This document shows, in pieces, positions 10,313 to 21,118 of a DNA stretch of 64,000 bases. The DNA lies in the NCBI GenBank assembly GCA_963746825.1, contig CAVVCU010000005.1, forward strand, positions 186,001-250,000, written 5' to 3'. This stretch comes from JACVRW01 sp963746825 (GTDB taxonomy: Bacteria > Actinomycetota > Thermoleophilia > Solirubrobacterales > Thermoleophilaceae). The position numbers were made by a program, and so were the translations under genes. Positions within the stretch are counted from its first letter, which is position 1; each line of letters begins with the position of its first letter. A model generated the notes under the pieces. That model was not told the origin of the DNA, ran no database searches, and saw only the letters and a program-made list of their open reading frames with translations.

Positions 10313-13029
10313 GTGGCCGGCGAGACCCCCCGCGAGCTCATCCTGATCGACGGGAACAGCCTCGTCTACCGCGCCTTTTTCGCGCTCCCGGAGTCGATCT
10401 CCACCTCGAAGGGACAGCCCACCAACGCCATCTTCGGCTTCGCGTCGATGCTCGTGAAGATGATCTCCGAGTTCGGCCTGAAGCCGACGCTGGTGGTCTG
10501 GGACGCGGGCATGTCCGGGCGCAAGGAGATCTACGAGGAGTACAAGGGACACCGCGAGGAGAAGCCCGACCTGCTGGCCGAGCAATGGCCGCACATGCAC
10601 CCGCTGGTCGACGCCTTCGGCTACCAGAACGTGAAGGTGGCGGGCTACGAGGCCGACGACGTGATCGCCACGCTGGCCGGCCAGGCGCGCGAGCAGGGCA
10701 TCGACGTGACGGTGCTCACCGGCGACCGCGACCTCTTCCAGCTGATCGAGCCCGGCGTGCGCGTGATGGCCACCGGGCGCGGAGTCACCGACACGAAGGT
10801 CTACGACCGCGAGGCGGTGATCGACCGCTACGGCATCCCACCGGAGTTGGTGCCCGACTTCGTGGGGCTGAAGGGGGACACCTCGGACAACATTCCCGGC
10901 GTTCCCGGCATCGGAGACAAGACCGCGACCCAGCTGCTCCAGGAGTGGGGCGACCTTGAGGGCGTGCTGGCCAACATCGACTCGATCTCGGGCGCCAAGC
11001 GCAAGCAGAACCTGACCGAGCACGCCGACAACGCGCGCATCTCCAAGCAGCTGGCCACCGCGGTGCGCGACGTGGACGTGGAGGTCGACTTCGACGGCGT
11101 GATCGCGCGCGAGCCCGACCGCTCGCGCCTGCGCGAGACCTTCCGCGAGTTCGAGCTGCGCGCGCCGCTCGAGCGCCTCGAGGAGGCCCTGGGCGAGGAC
11201 GGCGCGGCGCCGGCCGAGCGCGTCGACGAGATGATCGACGTCGAGGCGCGCGAGGTGCCGCTGGCCGAGCTCGGGGCGCTGGAGGGAGAGCTGGTGGCGA
11301 TCGCCGCGCTGCGCCCGGGGGAGAGCCCCGACGAGAGCGCTCCGCCGCCCCCCGATCCCGACGAGGAGCTCGAGCTGGAGGAGGAGGCGGCCGAGGAGGC
11401 GGTGGAGGAGGAAGTTCCGTGGTGGCAGCTACCACCACGGGTCAGGGCGCGTTCGACTTCGACGGCCCGGTCGCGCGCGGCCCGCTCACGGTCGCCGCCT
11501 GGGCCGGAGGCGAGGTGCTCGTGTCCGAGGCCGAGACGCTGGCCGCCTTCGCCATGGCTCGCGGCGAGCGGCCGGTGGTGGCCCACGACTGGAAGACGAT
11601 CGCCACCGCCGACGAGCCCTGCGACGCCCCGCCGCTGGCCCACGACACGATGGTGGCCCAGTACCTGATCGACCCGGCGCGGCGCGGCTATCCGCTCGAC
11701 GAGCTGGCCACCGAGGCGGGTCTGGGGGCCCGCGTGTCCGGTTCCAATGGCGTGGCCGAGCGTGCGGTGCTCACGCGCGTGATCGCCGAGCGCCAGCGGG
11801 CCCGCCTCGACGAGGACGGGCTCACTCAGCTCTTCGAGGAGATCGAGCTGCCCCTCGTCGACGTGCTCGTGGAGATGGAGCGCCAGGGCGTGAAGCTCGA
11901 CGTGAACCGGCTGGGCGAGATCAGCCGGCGCTTCAACGCCCGCGCCATCGAGCTCGAGCGCGAGGTGTGGAATCTCGCGGGTGAGGAGTTCACGATCGGC
12001 TCACCGCAGCAGCTCGCCCCGATCCTGTTCGAGAAGCTCAAGCTGTCGCGCAAGCGCCGCGGCAAGACGGGCTTCTCCACGGACGCACGCGTGCTCAACG
12101 CGATCCGCCACGAGCACCCGATCATCCCCGCCATCGAGGAGTGGCGCGAGGTGACCAAGCTGAAGTCGACCTACCTCGACGCCTTCCCCGAGCTGATCGA
12201 CGAGCACTCGCGCCTGCACACCACCTTCAACCAGACCGCCGCCGCCACCGGCCGCCTGTCGAGCACCAACCCCAACCTTCAGAACATCCCCATTCGGACC
12301 GAGCAAGGGCGCGAGATTCGCGCCTGCTTCGTGGCCGAGGAGGGCTGCCGGCTGATCTCGGCCGACTATTCGCAGGTCGAGCTGCGCCTGCTGGCTCATA
12401 TCGCCGATGAGCCCGTGCTCAAGCAGATCTTCCGCCGCGGCGAGGACGTGCACACCGCCACCGCGGAGGCCATCCTCGGGGGCAAGACCGACCCCGGCAC
12501 CCGCTCCAAGGCCAAGATGGTGAACTACGGGATCGTGTACGGATTGTCGGCCTTCGGGCTCGCGGATCGCCTGCAGATCCCCAAGGAGGAGGCGCAGGAG
12601 TTCATCGACGCTTACTTCGAGCGCTTCCCGCGCGTCAAGGCTTTCATCGACGCGACGATCGAGCGCGCCCGCGAGGAGGGCCACGTGGCCACCCTGTTCG
12701 GACGCATCCGCCGCGTGCCCGAGCTGCGCTCGCGCCAGTTTCAGACGCGCTCGCTGGGCGAGCGCCTGGCCGTGAACATGGTGATCCAGGGAACGGCGGC
12801 CGACATCATCAAGGTGGCGATGGTGCGCTGCCGCGACGAGCTGCGCAGCGCCGCGCTCGACACGCGCCTGGTGCTGCAGATCCACGACGAGCTGCTCTTC
12901 GAGGGCCCGGCGGGAGAGGTGGACAGCGCGTCGGAGATCGTGCGCCGGGAGATGGCGGAGGCCTTCGCCATGGACCCGCCGCTCGAGGTCGACGTAGGCG
13001 CCGGCGCGAACTGGCTGGAGGCCAAGTGA
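10313..13029 (+). CDS. polA: DNA polymerase I (frameshifted)
   Basis: It fills gaps and removes RNA primers in replication and repair. The first frame holds the 5'-3' nuclease domain: LILIDGNSLVYRAFFALP, YKGHREEKPDL, ADDVIATLA, LTGDRDLFQL and the helix-hairpin-helix PGVPGIGDKTA. The second frame, from about 11419, holds the rest: polymerase motif A DYSQVELRLLAHI, motif B AKMVNYGIVYG and motif C QIHDELLFEG. The frames meet in a Glu-rich linker (11380-11425), where one base appears to be missing; restoring it gives about 905 residues, normal for Pol I. The first acidic motif of the 3'-5' exonuclease domain reads FDFDGP and lacks the usual DxE, so proofreading is probably lost, as in Taq polymerase. 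Confidence 0.92.
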
Positions 13030-13472
13030 GCAAGGAGCTGGCCGTGCTGCTGACCGTGGCCGCCGGCGGACTGGTGGCCGTGCAGGCCCCGGCCAACAAC
13101 GTGATCTCGAACACGGTCGGCGACTTCGGAGCCGCCCTTGTGAGCTTCCTGGTCGGCACCGCGATCATCCTCGTGCTCACCTTCACCGTGGCGGGCGGCA
13201 TCGGAGGCGACGAGGGCGTCCCCTCGCCGGCCTGGTACTACTGGATCCTGGGCGGGGTCGGCGGCGCCGCCATCGTCGTGGTCACTCTGGTCACGGTCCG
13301 CGAGCTGGGTGCGGGCGGGGCCACCGCCGCGGTCATCGCGGGCCAGCTCGCTCTCTCCGTGGTCATCGACCGCGCGGGAGTCCTGGGCCTGGACGAGCGG
13401 GCGATCACGTGGGAGAAACTGCTGGGCATCGCGCTGCTCGCGGCGGGGACCGTGCTGATAGTGCGCGAATAG
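13026..13472 (+). CDS. DMT-superfamily membrane protein (YdcZ/DUF606 type)
   Basis: The 148-residue protein has four or five predicted membrane helices. Its N-terminus AAGGLVAVQAPANNVISNTVG and later ELGAGGATAAVIAGQLALSVVID match the DUF606/YdcZ family of half-size drug/metabolite-type transporters, which act as pairs. The GTG at 13026 overlaps the polA stop (GTGA), so it is translated with polA although no functional link is evident. The substrate is unknown. Confidence 0.82.
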   Translation: MSKELAVLLTVAAGGLVAVQAPANNVISNTVGDFGAALVSFLVGTAIILVLTFTVAGGIGGDEGVPSPAWYYWILGGVGGAAIVVVTLVTVRELGAGGATAAVIAGQLALSVVIDRAGVLGLDERAITWEKLLGIALLAAGTVLIVRE

Positions 13473-13488
13473 TAGGTTGCCGAAGGGA

Positions 13489-14893
13489 ATGCCGCGAGCA
13501 AGCCTCAGTGCGCGACGGCGTATGTGGACCACCATGGCCCTGGCGCTAGTCGCGCTGATGGTGGGGGCGCCGGTCTCGCTCGCCAAGGTGCCGGTGTCGT
13601 TCGAGCGCATCGAGGGTCTGGCGTCCCCGGGGACCCCCGTCAAGTACAACAAGGTGGGGATCCTCAAGGTGGGCCCGGCACAGGCACGCAACGTGCTGGT
13701 GCTCAACCCGGGCACCTCGGCCAGCGCGGCCTACTTCGCGCCACTGGCGCGGGATGTTGCGAGTCGAGCCAAGGGTTGGCAGGTGTGGGCCGTCGAGCGC
13801 CGGGAGAACCTCCTCGAGGATCACTCCGTGTTCAACCGGGCAAAGCGCCGCCAGGTGACGGGACAGCAGCTCTTCGACTACTACCTGGGCTGGATCGCGA
13901 ACCCGGGTGTCACCGATCACTTCGAGCTCATCCCCGACGCCGATGTCGCGTTCGCGCGGCGCTGGGGAATGCGAGTGCAGATAGGGGACCTGCGCCGAGT
14001 CGTGGCGGAGGCCCGCAAGCTCGGCGGCAAGGTGGTGATGGGAGGGCACTCGCTGGGCGGATCGATCACGTCGGCCTACGCCACCTGGGACTTCCGTGGC
14101 CAAGCCGGAGCAGAGGGACTCGCCGGGCTGGTGTTCATCGACGGGGGCAGCAGCCCGACGCCGGTTACGCCGGAGCAGGCCCGCGCCTCGCTCGCCGAGT
14201 TGCGGTCGGGGACGCCCTGGCTCTCCTTCGGGGGCATCCCCGCGCCCTACGCCGGACTCTTCAACTCGAGCGGGTCGCTCGGAGCGATTCTGGACCCCGA
14301 CGCGCCATCTCTCGGCCAGGCCTTCCCGGCCCTTCCGGCCAACCTCAAGGCGCCGGTGCCGGTCACCAACCTGGCGCAATACGGGTACGCGCTGGACACG
14401 GCGAGTTCCCCCGCGGGGCTGCGCGCGGCGCAGGCGCACCTCGGCCGGCTGGCCGCGAGTGGCGATCCGCGCGGGATGGGATCAGGCCGGTGAGATCACA
14501 CCGATCGGCCGTTACGCGCGGATGTTCTCGGGATGGGGTCTGCGGAATCTGGACGGCACGGCCTGGTACCACCCGCTTCGGCTCACGATCGACTCGGGAG
14601 CGGTGGCCGCAGGAAACGGCAACCCCGCCCAGGAAGTGCTCGGTGTGCGGTCGATACACGGCGACGACCTTCCGAAGAAGCTTCGTATCTACGCGTTCGG
14701 CGCCGCACTGGGCGGGCAGCGCGTCCTAGACGCGGCGACGATCCTCGCTCAGCAGTCCGGAATTCCGCGGAAGCGGCTGACCCTGGTGGATCGACAGCGG
14801 GACTACTCGCACAACGATCCCAACTCCGCCAGCCCGCGGAACGCGTTTCTCGCGCGACTCGTGCCCTTCCTGGGCAAGATCCGCGGCGAGTAG
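13489..14893 (+). CDS. Secreted alpha/beta hydrolase (frameshifted)
   Basis: The N-terminus is a signal peptide (residues about 8-32). The hydrolase core has VLVLNPGTSASAAYF near the oxyanion region and the nucleophile elbow GGHSLGGSIT (Ser near residue 190), then GLVFIDGGSS. The first frame ends at 14493. Removing one G from the GGG near 14472 joins SGDPRG to WDQAGEITPIGRYARMFSG and continues to the stop at 14893, where RLTLVDRQRDYSHNDPNS supplies the expected catalytic His region. The whole protein would have about 467 residues. ATG at 13489 follows a GAAGGGA site; a TTG at 13477 is also in frame. The substrate is unknown. Confidence 0.78.
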
Positions 14894-14905
14894 ATCGACG
14901 CCGGC

Positions 14906-14934
14906 TTGCACCAGGATCATCGATTATTTATGAT
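14906..14934 (+). promoter_or_regulatory. Promoter of the 15-28 kb catabolic operon
   Basis: TTGCAC (14906-14911) and TATGAT (14929-14934; five of six matches to TATAAT) are separated by 17 bases, within an AT-rich patch unusual for this genome. The ATG lies 29 bases further on, behind a GGAGGAGAGAGA ribosome binding site. Fourteen genes follow in one direction with mostly overlapping ends, so this is probably the main promoter. Confidence 0.6.
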
Positions 14935-14963
14935 CGGCGCTCGCGAGCAGGAGGAGAGAGACC

Positions 14964-16701
14964 ATGGCCGTGACCAGCGCCGGAGAAGAGGTTCTCGGGA
15001 GCTTCCTGGGGAGCGATGAGTTCCCCATCGAGTGGGACGAGGGCGAGGACGAGCTCTTCTGGATCTACGACGACCTCCACTGCCCCAACCCGGTGTCGCC
15101 GATGTTCTTCGACATCGGCGGCTGGTGGCTCACCTGCGACCACATGTTCCGGCGCTTCGGCACGCCCTTCGCCTGCGACTGGGTGGCCAAGGAGATCAAC
15201 GGCTACGTCTACACGGCCGCCGTGCCCGCCGACGCTCAGATCAAGGCCGAGGCCACCGAGTACCAGTCGCGCTACGCGCCCCGCGTGCCGCGCGACCCCG
15301 ATCACGCCGGCAAGATCGGCGCCTATCTCGGCTGGGTCCTGCCGCACTACGCGGGCAACTTCCTCGACTGGTGGCGCGATCGCCTGCGGCCCGAGATCGA
15401 GCGCAACTTCGAGTACCTCGACGGCTTCGACACCGACGGGGGCGGGCTTCATCGAGCTGGCCGTGCTGCTCGAGGACGCCATCGACATCCACGATCGCCA
15501 CTGGAAGATCCACTGGATGCTCAACTTCGCCCAGTTCGCCTCCACGCAGGACCTCAACGCCCTGCTCGAGGAGGAGAAGGGCGACGCGGCCGCGGCCCTG
15601 ATGGGTCGTCTCCAGAGCTCGATCGACGATCGCAACTGGGACTCGATCGAGGATCTCTGGAAGATGAAGGAGGAGATCAAGGACGACTCCGAGCTCAGCG
15701 CGGCCTTCGAGGGCGAGACCGCCGCCGACGTGATCGGGGCCCTGGAGGGCTCCGAGAGCGGGAAGCGCTTCCTCGCCGAGCGCGTGGAGCCCCACCAGAA
15801 GGCCTTCGGCTACAAGTCGATCTGGTCGCACGAGTTCGCCTTCAAGACCTGGCGCGAGGACCCGGCCCCGATGATCGAGGCGATCCGCGGCTACCTGGCC
15901 ACCGACTACGACTACCCCGCCGCCATCGCGGGGGTGCGCGACGACCTCGAGGCGGCCAAGCGCGAGGCGCTGGAGGGCGTGGAGGGCGGAAACCTCAAGG
16001 ACGCGCTCGAGCGCTCGCTGAGCATGAACCCGCTCACTCCCGACCACCACTTCTACATCGACCAGGGCACCAACGCGCGGCTGCGCCTGCTGCTGATCGA
16101 GATCGGCAAGAAGCTCGTGGAGAGCGACACGCTCGACGATCCCGAGGACGTGATGTTCCTGCGCTACAACGAGCTGCGGCTGCTGATGGCCGACCAGGGG
16201 AGCTTCGACGCCCGGGAGCTGGTGGGCGACCGCCGCGACGCCCGCGAGGACGCCTTCGAGAAGCGCCCGCCCTCGTGGGTGGGCACGGCCACTCAGACCG
16301 CCCTCGACTTCCCCTACAACGCCCTGTGGGGCTTCCCGGAGAAGTTCCACGCGGGCGAGCCGGCCACCACCGGCGAGGTCAAGGGCCTCGCGGCGTCGGC
16401 CGGCGTGGTGGAGGGGCTGGCGCGCTACGTCAAGTCGCTCGACGAGTTCGACCAGGTCAAGGAGGGCGAGATCCTGGTCTGCAACATGACCAACCCGGCC
16501 TGGGTCGTGCTGTTCACCAAGATCTCCGGCCTGGTGACCGAGGCGGGCGGGGCGGTGTCCCACCCGGCCGTGGTGGCCCGCGAGTTCGGCATCCCCGCCG
16601 TCGTCGGCACCACCAACGCGGGCGACCGCATCGCCACCGGCGACCGCGTGCGGGTGAACGGCACCACCGGCGTGGTCGAGATTCTCGAAGCCGTCTCCTG
16701 A
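14964..16701 (+). CDS. PEP-utilising enzyme mobile-domain protein; substrate-binding and phosphohistidine half of a split dikinase (frameshifted)
   Basis: The C-terminal 90 residues form the swivelling phosphohistidine domain of PEP-utilising enzymes: EGEILVCNMTNPAWVVLFTK, then GGAVSHPAVVAREFGIPAVV with the catalytic His, and GDRVRVNGTTGVVEIL. The preceding 480 residues (opening WIYDDLHCPNPVSPMFF) resemble the substrate domain of rifampin phosphotransferase in size and position. There is no ATP-grasp domain; a lone ATP-grasp gene at 23245 can supply it. The frame breaks at the GGGGG run near 15438; dropping one G joins GFDTDGAG to FIELAVLLEDAID. The product would have 578 residues. It is the first gene of the operon. 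Confidence 0.8.
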
Positions 16702-16702
16702 C

Positions 16703-17527
16703 GTGAGCGTCGCCTGGCTGGCGCCGGAGAGCCTCGACGAGGCGCTCGACCTGCGCGCCGATCGCGGCGCGGAAGCCACCGTGCTCGCGGGCGGCACGTT
16801 CCTGGGCATCCTCATGAACCAGGGCTTTCTGGCCCCGGACACGCTGCTGAGCCTGGGCCAGGTGCCCGGCCTCGACCGCATCGAGGTGGTCGACGGCGAG
16901 CTGCGCCTGGGCGCGATGGTCAGCCACCGCGCGATGGAACGCTCGCGCGCGGTGCAGAACGGCTGGCCCGTGCTGGCCCGCGCCTTCTCGCTCGTGGCCA
17001 GCCCGCGCGTGCGCAACCAGGCCACCGTGGGCGGGGTGATGGCCGACGCCGACTACGCGTCGGATCCGCCCGCGGTGCTGGCCGCGCTGGGCGCGCGCGT
17101 GGTGCTGCGCTCGTCGCGCGGCGAGCGGGCGGTCAGCGTGGGCGAGCTGATTCAGGGCTACTACGAGACCTGCATCGCCGAGGACGAGCTGCTGGTGTCC
17201 GTGCGGGTGCCGCCGGCGCCGGCCCGCGCGGTGTACCGGAAGTTTCGCTCGCGCTCCAGCGAGGACCGCCCCTGCGTGGCGGTGGCGGCGGTGCGCGGGC
17301 TCGCCGGCCTGCGCGTGGTGGTGGGGGCGGTGGCCGACCGCCCGCAGGAGTTGCCCGACGTGTGCGCGCTGGCCGACAGCAGCCTGCCCGACCACGAGCT
17401 GGCGAGCGAGATCGGCCGCCGTTACGCGGAGGGGATCGAGCCGATGAGCGACTCGCGCGGGAGCGCCGGCTACCGGCGCAAGGTGATCGGCGCCGAGGTG
17501 CGGCGCGCGGTGGAGGCTCTGGCTTGA
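16703..17527 (+). CDS. Molybdenum hydroxylase FAD-binding subunit (CoxM/XDH type)
   Basis: This 274-residue medium subunit passes electrons from the iron-sulfur centres to FAD and on to an acceptor. FAD-binding motifs are AGGTFLGILMN (about residues 29-39) and VRNQATVGGVMADADYASDPP (about 108-128), followed by the CO dehydrogenase flavoprotein C-terminal domain (VYRKFRSRSSEDRPCVAVAA). It begins with GTG one base after the preceding stop and overlaps the start of the large subunit. The subunit order M-L-S is that of CO dehydrogenase operons. Confidence 0.9.
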   Translation: MSVAWLAPESLDEALDLRADRGAEATVLAGGTFLGILMNQGFLAPDTLLSLGQVPGLDRIEVVDGELRLGAMVSHRAMERSRAVQNGWPVLARAFSLVASPRVRNQATVGGVMADADYASDPPAVLAALGARVVLRSSRGERAVSVGELIQGYYETCIAEDELLVSVRVPPAPARAVYRKFRSRSSEDRPCVAVAAVRGLAGLRVVVGAVADRPQELPDVCALADSSLPDHELASEIGRRYAEGIEPMSDSRGSAGYRRKVIGAEVRRAVEALA

Positions 17528-19552
17528 GGCTGGTCGATTACTCGCAGGACGTGAGCGCCGAGGGCATGTGGCACGCCGCGTTCGTGCGCTCCACCGGTGG
17601 CGCACGGCCGGTTGCGATCGCTCGACGTGTCGGGGCTGCCCGCGGACTGTGTGGCGCTGCTCCCCGAGGACACCGAGGAGCTGGGGCGCTACGGGTGCCA
17701 GCTGAAGGACCAGACCGTGCTGGCGGACCCGGCGCGCTTCGTGGGCGACATCGTGGCCGCGGTAGCCGCGCCCACCCGCTCGGCGGCCCGCGCCGCCGCT
17801 CAGCAGGTTACCGCCGACCTGGAGGAGCTCCCGGCGGTCTTCGACCCGCTCGCCGCGGTGGCCGAGGGCGCGCCACTGCTGCATCCCGAGAGCGGGCACT
17901 CGGCCGGCGACGAGGTGTCCATCGGGGTCCGGCCGATTCCCGGGACCAACGTGTGTCACCGCTTTCGCCTGCTCACGGGCGAGGTGGAGACGGGCTTCGC
18001 CGAGGCCGACGTGGTGGTGGAGGAGACGTTTCGCACCGCCTCGGCCCAGCACGCCCCGATGGAGCCGCACGCGACGCTGGCGGCCTGGACGCCCAACGGG
18101 CGGCTCGAGCTCCACACCGGCACCCAGACCCCGTTCAACCTGCGCGACGACCTCGCCGGTGTGTTCGGCATCGACGCCGAGCGGATCCGCGTGATCGCGC
18201 CGCCCATGGGGGGCTCGTTCGGGGCCAAGACCTTCACCCGCCTGGAGGCCGTGGTGGCCTGCCTGGCGCGCAAGGCCGGGCGGCCGGTCAAGGCGGTGCT
18301 CGATCGCGGCGAGGAGTTCGTGACCCTCAACCGCCACCCCGCGGTGGTGCGGGTGCGCGTGGGGGCGACCGCGGACGGCACGCTTCGGGCCAAGCAGCTC
18401 GACTGCTGGGCCGACACCGGCGCCTACGCCGACTGCGGCCCGGGCGTGGCCACCAAGATGGGCTACGCCGGCGTGGGCCCGTACCGCATTCCGCACGTGC
18501 GCGTGGACGCCCTCGCGGTGTACACCAACCTTCCGCCCAACGGGGCGTTCCGCGGCTACGGCGCCACGCAGTCGGTGTGGGCCAGCGAGCGGGCCATGGA
18601 CCTGCTGGCCGAGCGGCTCGACATGAGCCCGCTGGAGCTGCGCCGGCGCAACCTGTTGCGCGACGGCGACCGCTTCGCCACCGGTGAGGTGATGCACGAC
18701 GTCCACTTCGAGGAGTGCCTGCAGGCCGCCGCCGACGCCGTCGGCTACGAGAGCGATCCGCGCGGCAAGGGCCTCTGCGTGCTGCTCAAGGGGATGCAGA
18801 CCCCGAGCCGCGCGGCCATCTCGGTCGAGCGCACTCCGGTGGGCTACGTGGTCCGCAGCGCCTCGTGCGAGATGGGCCAGGGCATCCGCGACTCGCTGCG
18901 CCTCCAGGGGGCGGAGCTGCTGGGCTGCGAGCCCGGGCAGATCGAGGTGCCCGATCCCGACACCGACAGCTCGCCCTTCGACACCCGCACCACCTCGAGC
19001 CGGTCCACCCACATGATGGGCCGCGCGCTGGCCGAGGCGGTGCGCGATTTCGAGACCAACGGGGGCGACCACGGCTACGGAGAGATCGCCAACGAGGGCG
19101 GCCTCGACCCCGACACCGGCCAGGGCATCGCCTCCACGCACTGGCACCAGGGCGCTGCCGCGGCGGAGGTCAGCGTGGACGGCGAGACCGGGCGGGTGAC
19201 CGTGGAGCGCCTGCACGCGGCGACCTACGCGGGCCGCGTGGTCGACCGCGCCGGAGCCGAGCTGCAGAACGAGGGGTCGATGATCATGGGGCTCGGCACC
19301 GCGCTCTTCGAGTCGATCGAGCACTCCGACGGCCAGATCTCCAACGCCAACCTCTCCGACTACAGCGTGCCCGCCCTGGGCGACCTTCCGCGCGAGATGA
19401 CCCACGAGCTGATCGAGCGCGAGGGAGCCGAGGTGCACGGCCTGGGCGAGACGGCCCTGCCGCCGGTGCCGGCGGCGATCGGCAACGCGCTCGGCTCGCT
19501 CGGCATTCAGCTCACCGATCTGCCCATGACCGCCGAGGACGTGCTGGGGTGA
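17524..19552 (+). CDS. Molybdenum hydroxylase large subunit, molybdopterin-binding (frameshifted)
   Basis: This is the catalytic subunit of a xanthine dehydrogenase/aldehyde oxidase-type enzyme. It has VGDIVAAVAAPTRSAARAAA, the cofactor motifs GGSFGAKTFTRLEA and AFRGYGATQSVWASER, and the proton-abstracting Glu in HGLGETALPP near the C-terminus. The CO dehydrogenase selenated-Cys loop (VAYRCSFR) is absent, so CO is not the substrate. The first residues (YSQDVSAEGMWHAAFVRST) are in a different frame; removing one G near 17602 joins them to VAHGRLRSLDVSGL. The start is a TTG overlapping the FAD subunit stop. At about 675 residues it is shorter than usual, with a trimmed segment after MMGRALAEAVRD. 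Confidence 0.88.
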
Positions 19553-19992
19553 GGATCGACCTCGACCTGAACGGCCGCCCGGCGCAGCTCGAATGCGATC
19601 CCGGCGAGATGGTCATCGACGTGCTCCGCCGCGAGGGCCTCACGAGCGTGCGCGCCACCTGCGGGATCGGCATCTGCGGCGCCTGCACGGTGCTGGTCGA
19701 CGACGAGCCCGTCTCGGGTTGCCTGCTGCTGGCCGGCCAGGCCGCCGGGCGCTCGCTCACCACGATCGAGGGGCTGGCGCCCGACCACCCGGTGCCGCGG
19801 GCCTTCGACGCCGAGCACGCCTTCCAGTGCGGCTGGTGCACGCCGGGGATGATCCTCACGGCCAAGCGCCTGCTGGAGGAGACCCCGCGCCCCAGCGACG
19901 AGCAGATCGCCGCGAGCCTCGGGGGCAACCTGTGCCGCTGCGGCTGCTACGTGAAGATCCGCGCCGCGGTGAAGAGGGCGGCGGCGGCGTGA
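19549..19992 (+). CDS. Molybdenum hydroxylase 2Fe-2S subunit (CoxS type)
   Basis: The 147-residue small subunit carries two [2Fe-2S] clusters. The plant-ferredoxin-like site is CGIGICGACTVLVDDEPVSGC (about residues 39-59, four Cys), and the second is CGWCTPGM with CRCGCY in the helical domain. GTG at 19549 overlaps the large-subunit stop, and its own stop overlaps the next GTG, so all three subunits are coupled. It relays electrons from molybdenum to the flavin subunit. Confidence 0.95.
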   Translation: MRIDLDLNGRPAQLECDPGEMVIDVLRREGLTSVRATCGIGICGACTVLVDDEPVSGCLLLAGQAAGRSLTTIEGLAPDHPVPRAFDAEHAFQCGWCTPGMILTAKRLLEETPRPSDEQIAASLGGNLCRCGCYVKIRAAVKRAAAA

Positions 19993-20829
19993 AGCTCGTC
20001 ACCTACGAGGCCGCGTCGGGACCGCGCGTGGGGGCGCTCGAGGACGACGGCGTGGTCGACCTCGGCTTCGACGGCGACATGGTCGGCTTCATCGAGGCCG
20101 GCGCGCCGGAGGGGCCGCGCCGCGCCGTGGGCGAGGCGCGGCTGCTGGCGCCCCTGCGCCCCCGCTCCCTGCGCGACTTCCTCGCCTTCGAGGGCCACCT
20201 GAAGGGCGCGCTCAGCCGTCTCGGCCGCGACATTCCCGCCGAGTGGTACGACGTGCCCGGCCTACTACAAGGGCATGCCGGACACGGTGATCGGCCCGGA
20301 TGACGAGATCCCGTGGCCCTCGTGGACCGAGCACCTCGACCACGAGCTGGAGCTGGCCGCGGTGGTCGGGCGCCGCTGCCGCGACGTGGCCACGGGCGAC
20401 GCCACGGGCGTGATCTTCGGCTACACCATCTGGAACGACATGTCGGCGCGCGACGTGCAGACGCGCGAGCTTCCCATCGGCATGGGCCCGGCGAAGGCCA
20501 AGGACTGGGACGGCTCGAACGTCCTGGGCCCCTGCCTCGTCACCGCGGACGAGCTCGACGCGGGCGACCTGCGCATGAGCGTGCGCGTGAACGGCGAGAC
20601 CTGGGGCGAGGACACGAGCGCCTCGATGCACTGGGCCTTCGCGGACATGATCGCCTACGCCTCCCAGGATCAGACGCTCTACCCGGGCGAGCTGTTCGGG
20701 TCGGGCACGGCGGCGGGCGGGTCGGGCCTCGAGCTCGACCGCCGGCTCGCGCCGGGAGACGTGGTGGAGCTCGAGATCGAGGGCATAGGGACGTTGCGAA
20801 ATCGGATAGCCAAGCAAGGAGAGGACTGA
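19989..20829 (+). CDS. Fumarylacetoacetate hydrolase-family protein (frameshifted)
   Basis: FAH-family enzymes hydrolyse or decarboxylate acylpyruvate-like diketo acids, with a divalent metal. The second frame contains the core: ELELAAVVGRRCRDV with metal-binding Glu residues, IFGYTIWNDMSARDVQ, KAKDWDGSNVLGPCLVT and GTLRNRIAK. The first frame supplies the N-terminus (VKLVTYEAASGPRVGALEDD). They join when one G of CCCGGCC near 20262 is dropped, giving DVPAYYKGMPDTV, the usual family sequence. The full product is 279 residues. GTG at 19989 overlaps the CoxS stop. In this operon it probably acts on a ring-cleavage product. Confidence 0.88.
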
Positions 20830-20830
20830 G

Positions 20831-21118
20831 ATGGCATACGTGGTGTCGGCGCTGTGGAGGGCCAACGAGGGCGAGGAGGACCGCATTGCGCGCATCTGCG
20901 ACGAGATGACGGCGCCGTCGCGAGACGAGGAGGGCAACCTCTTCTACCAAGCCCACCGCTCCCCGGAGGATCCGCGGCTCTTCTACCTCTACGAGCAGTA
21001 CGTGAACGAGGGCGGCTACCAGGCCCACCAGGACTCAGAGCACTTCCAGCGCCTGGTGGTCGGCGAGGCCATCCCCAACCTGGAGTCGCGCGAGCGCGCG
21101 TTCTACGAGACGCTGTGA
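20831..21118 (+). CDS. Antibiotic biosynthesis monooxygenase (ABM)-fold protein
   Basis: The 95-residue protein matches the small dimeric alpha-beta barrel ABM family, including quinol monooxygenases such as YgiN: an N-terminal strand YVVSALWRANEGEEDRIA, then GNLFYQAHRSPEDPRLFYLYEQYVNEGGYQAHQDSEHFQ. Such proteins oxidise or rearrange aromatic or quinone substrates without a cofactor, or serve as small-ligand binders. It sits two bases after the FAH gene behind GGAGAGG, and its stop overlaps the next start. Confidence 0.82.
   Translation: MAYVVSALWRANEGEEDRIARICDEMTAPSRDEEGNLFYQAHRSPEDPRLFYLYEQYVNEGGYQAHQDSEHFQRLVVGEAIPNLESRERAFYETL

Noticed and set aside
16514..19438. A 974-codon minus-strand frame across the molybdenum hydroxylase genes
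   Set aside because: Same reason: His/Ala/Val-rich, no domain, opposite to the XDH subunits.
17524..19992. Aerobic CO dehydrogenase
   Set aside because: Subunit order and CoxG fit, but the VAYRCSFR active loop needed for CO oxidation is missing from the large subunit.
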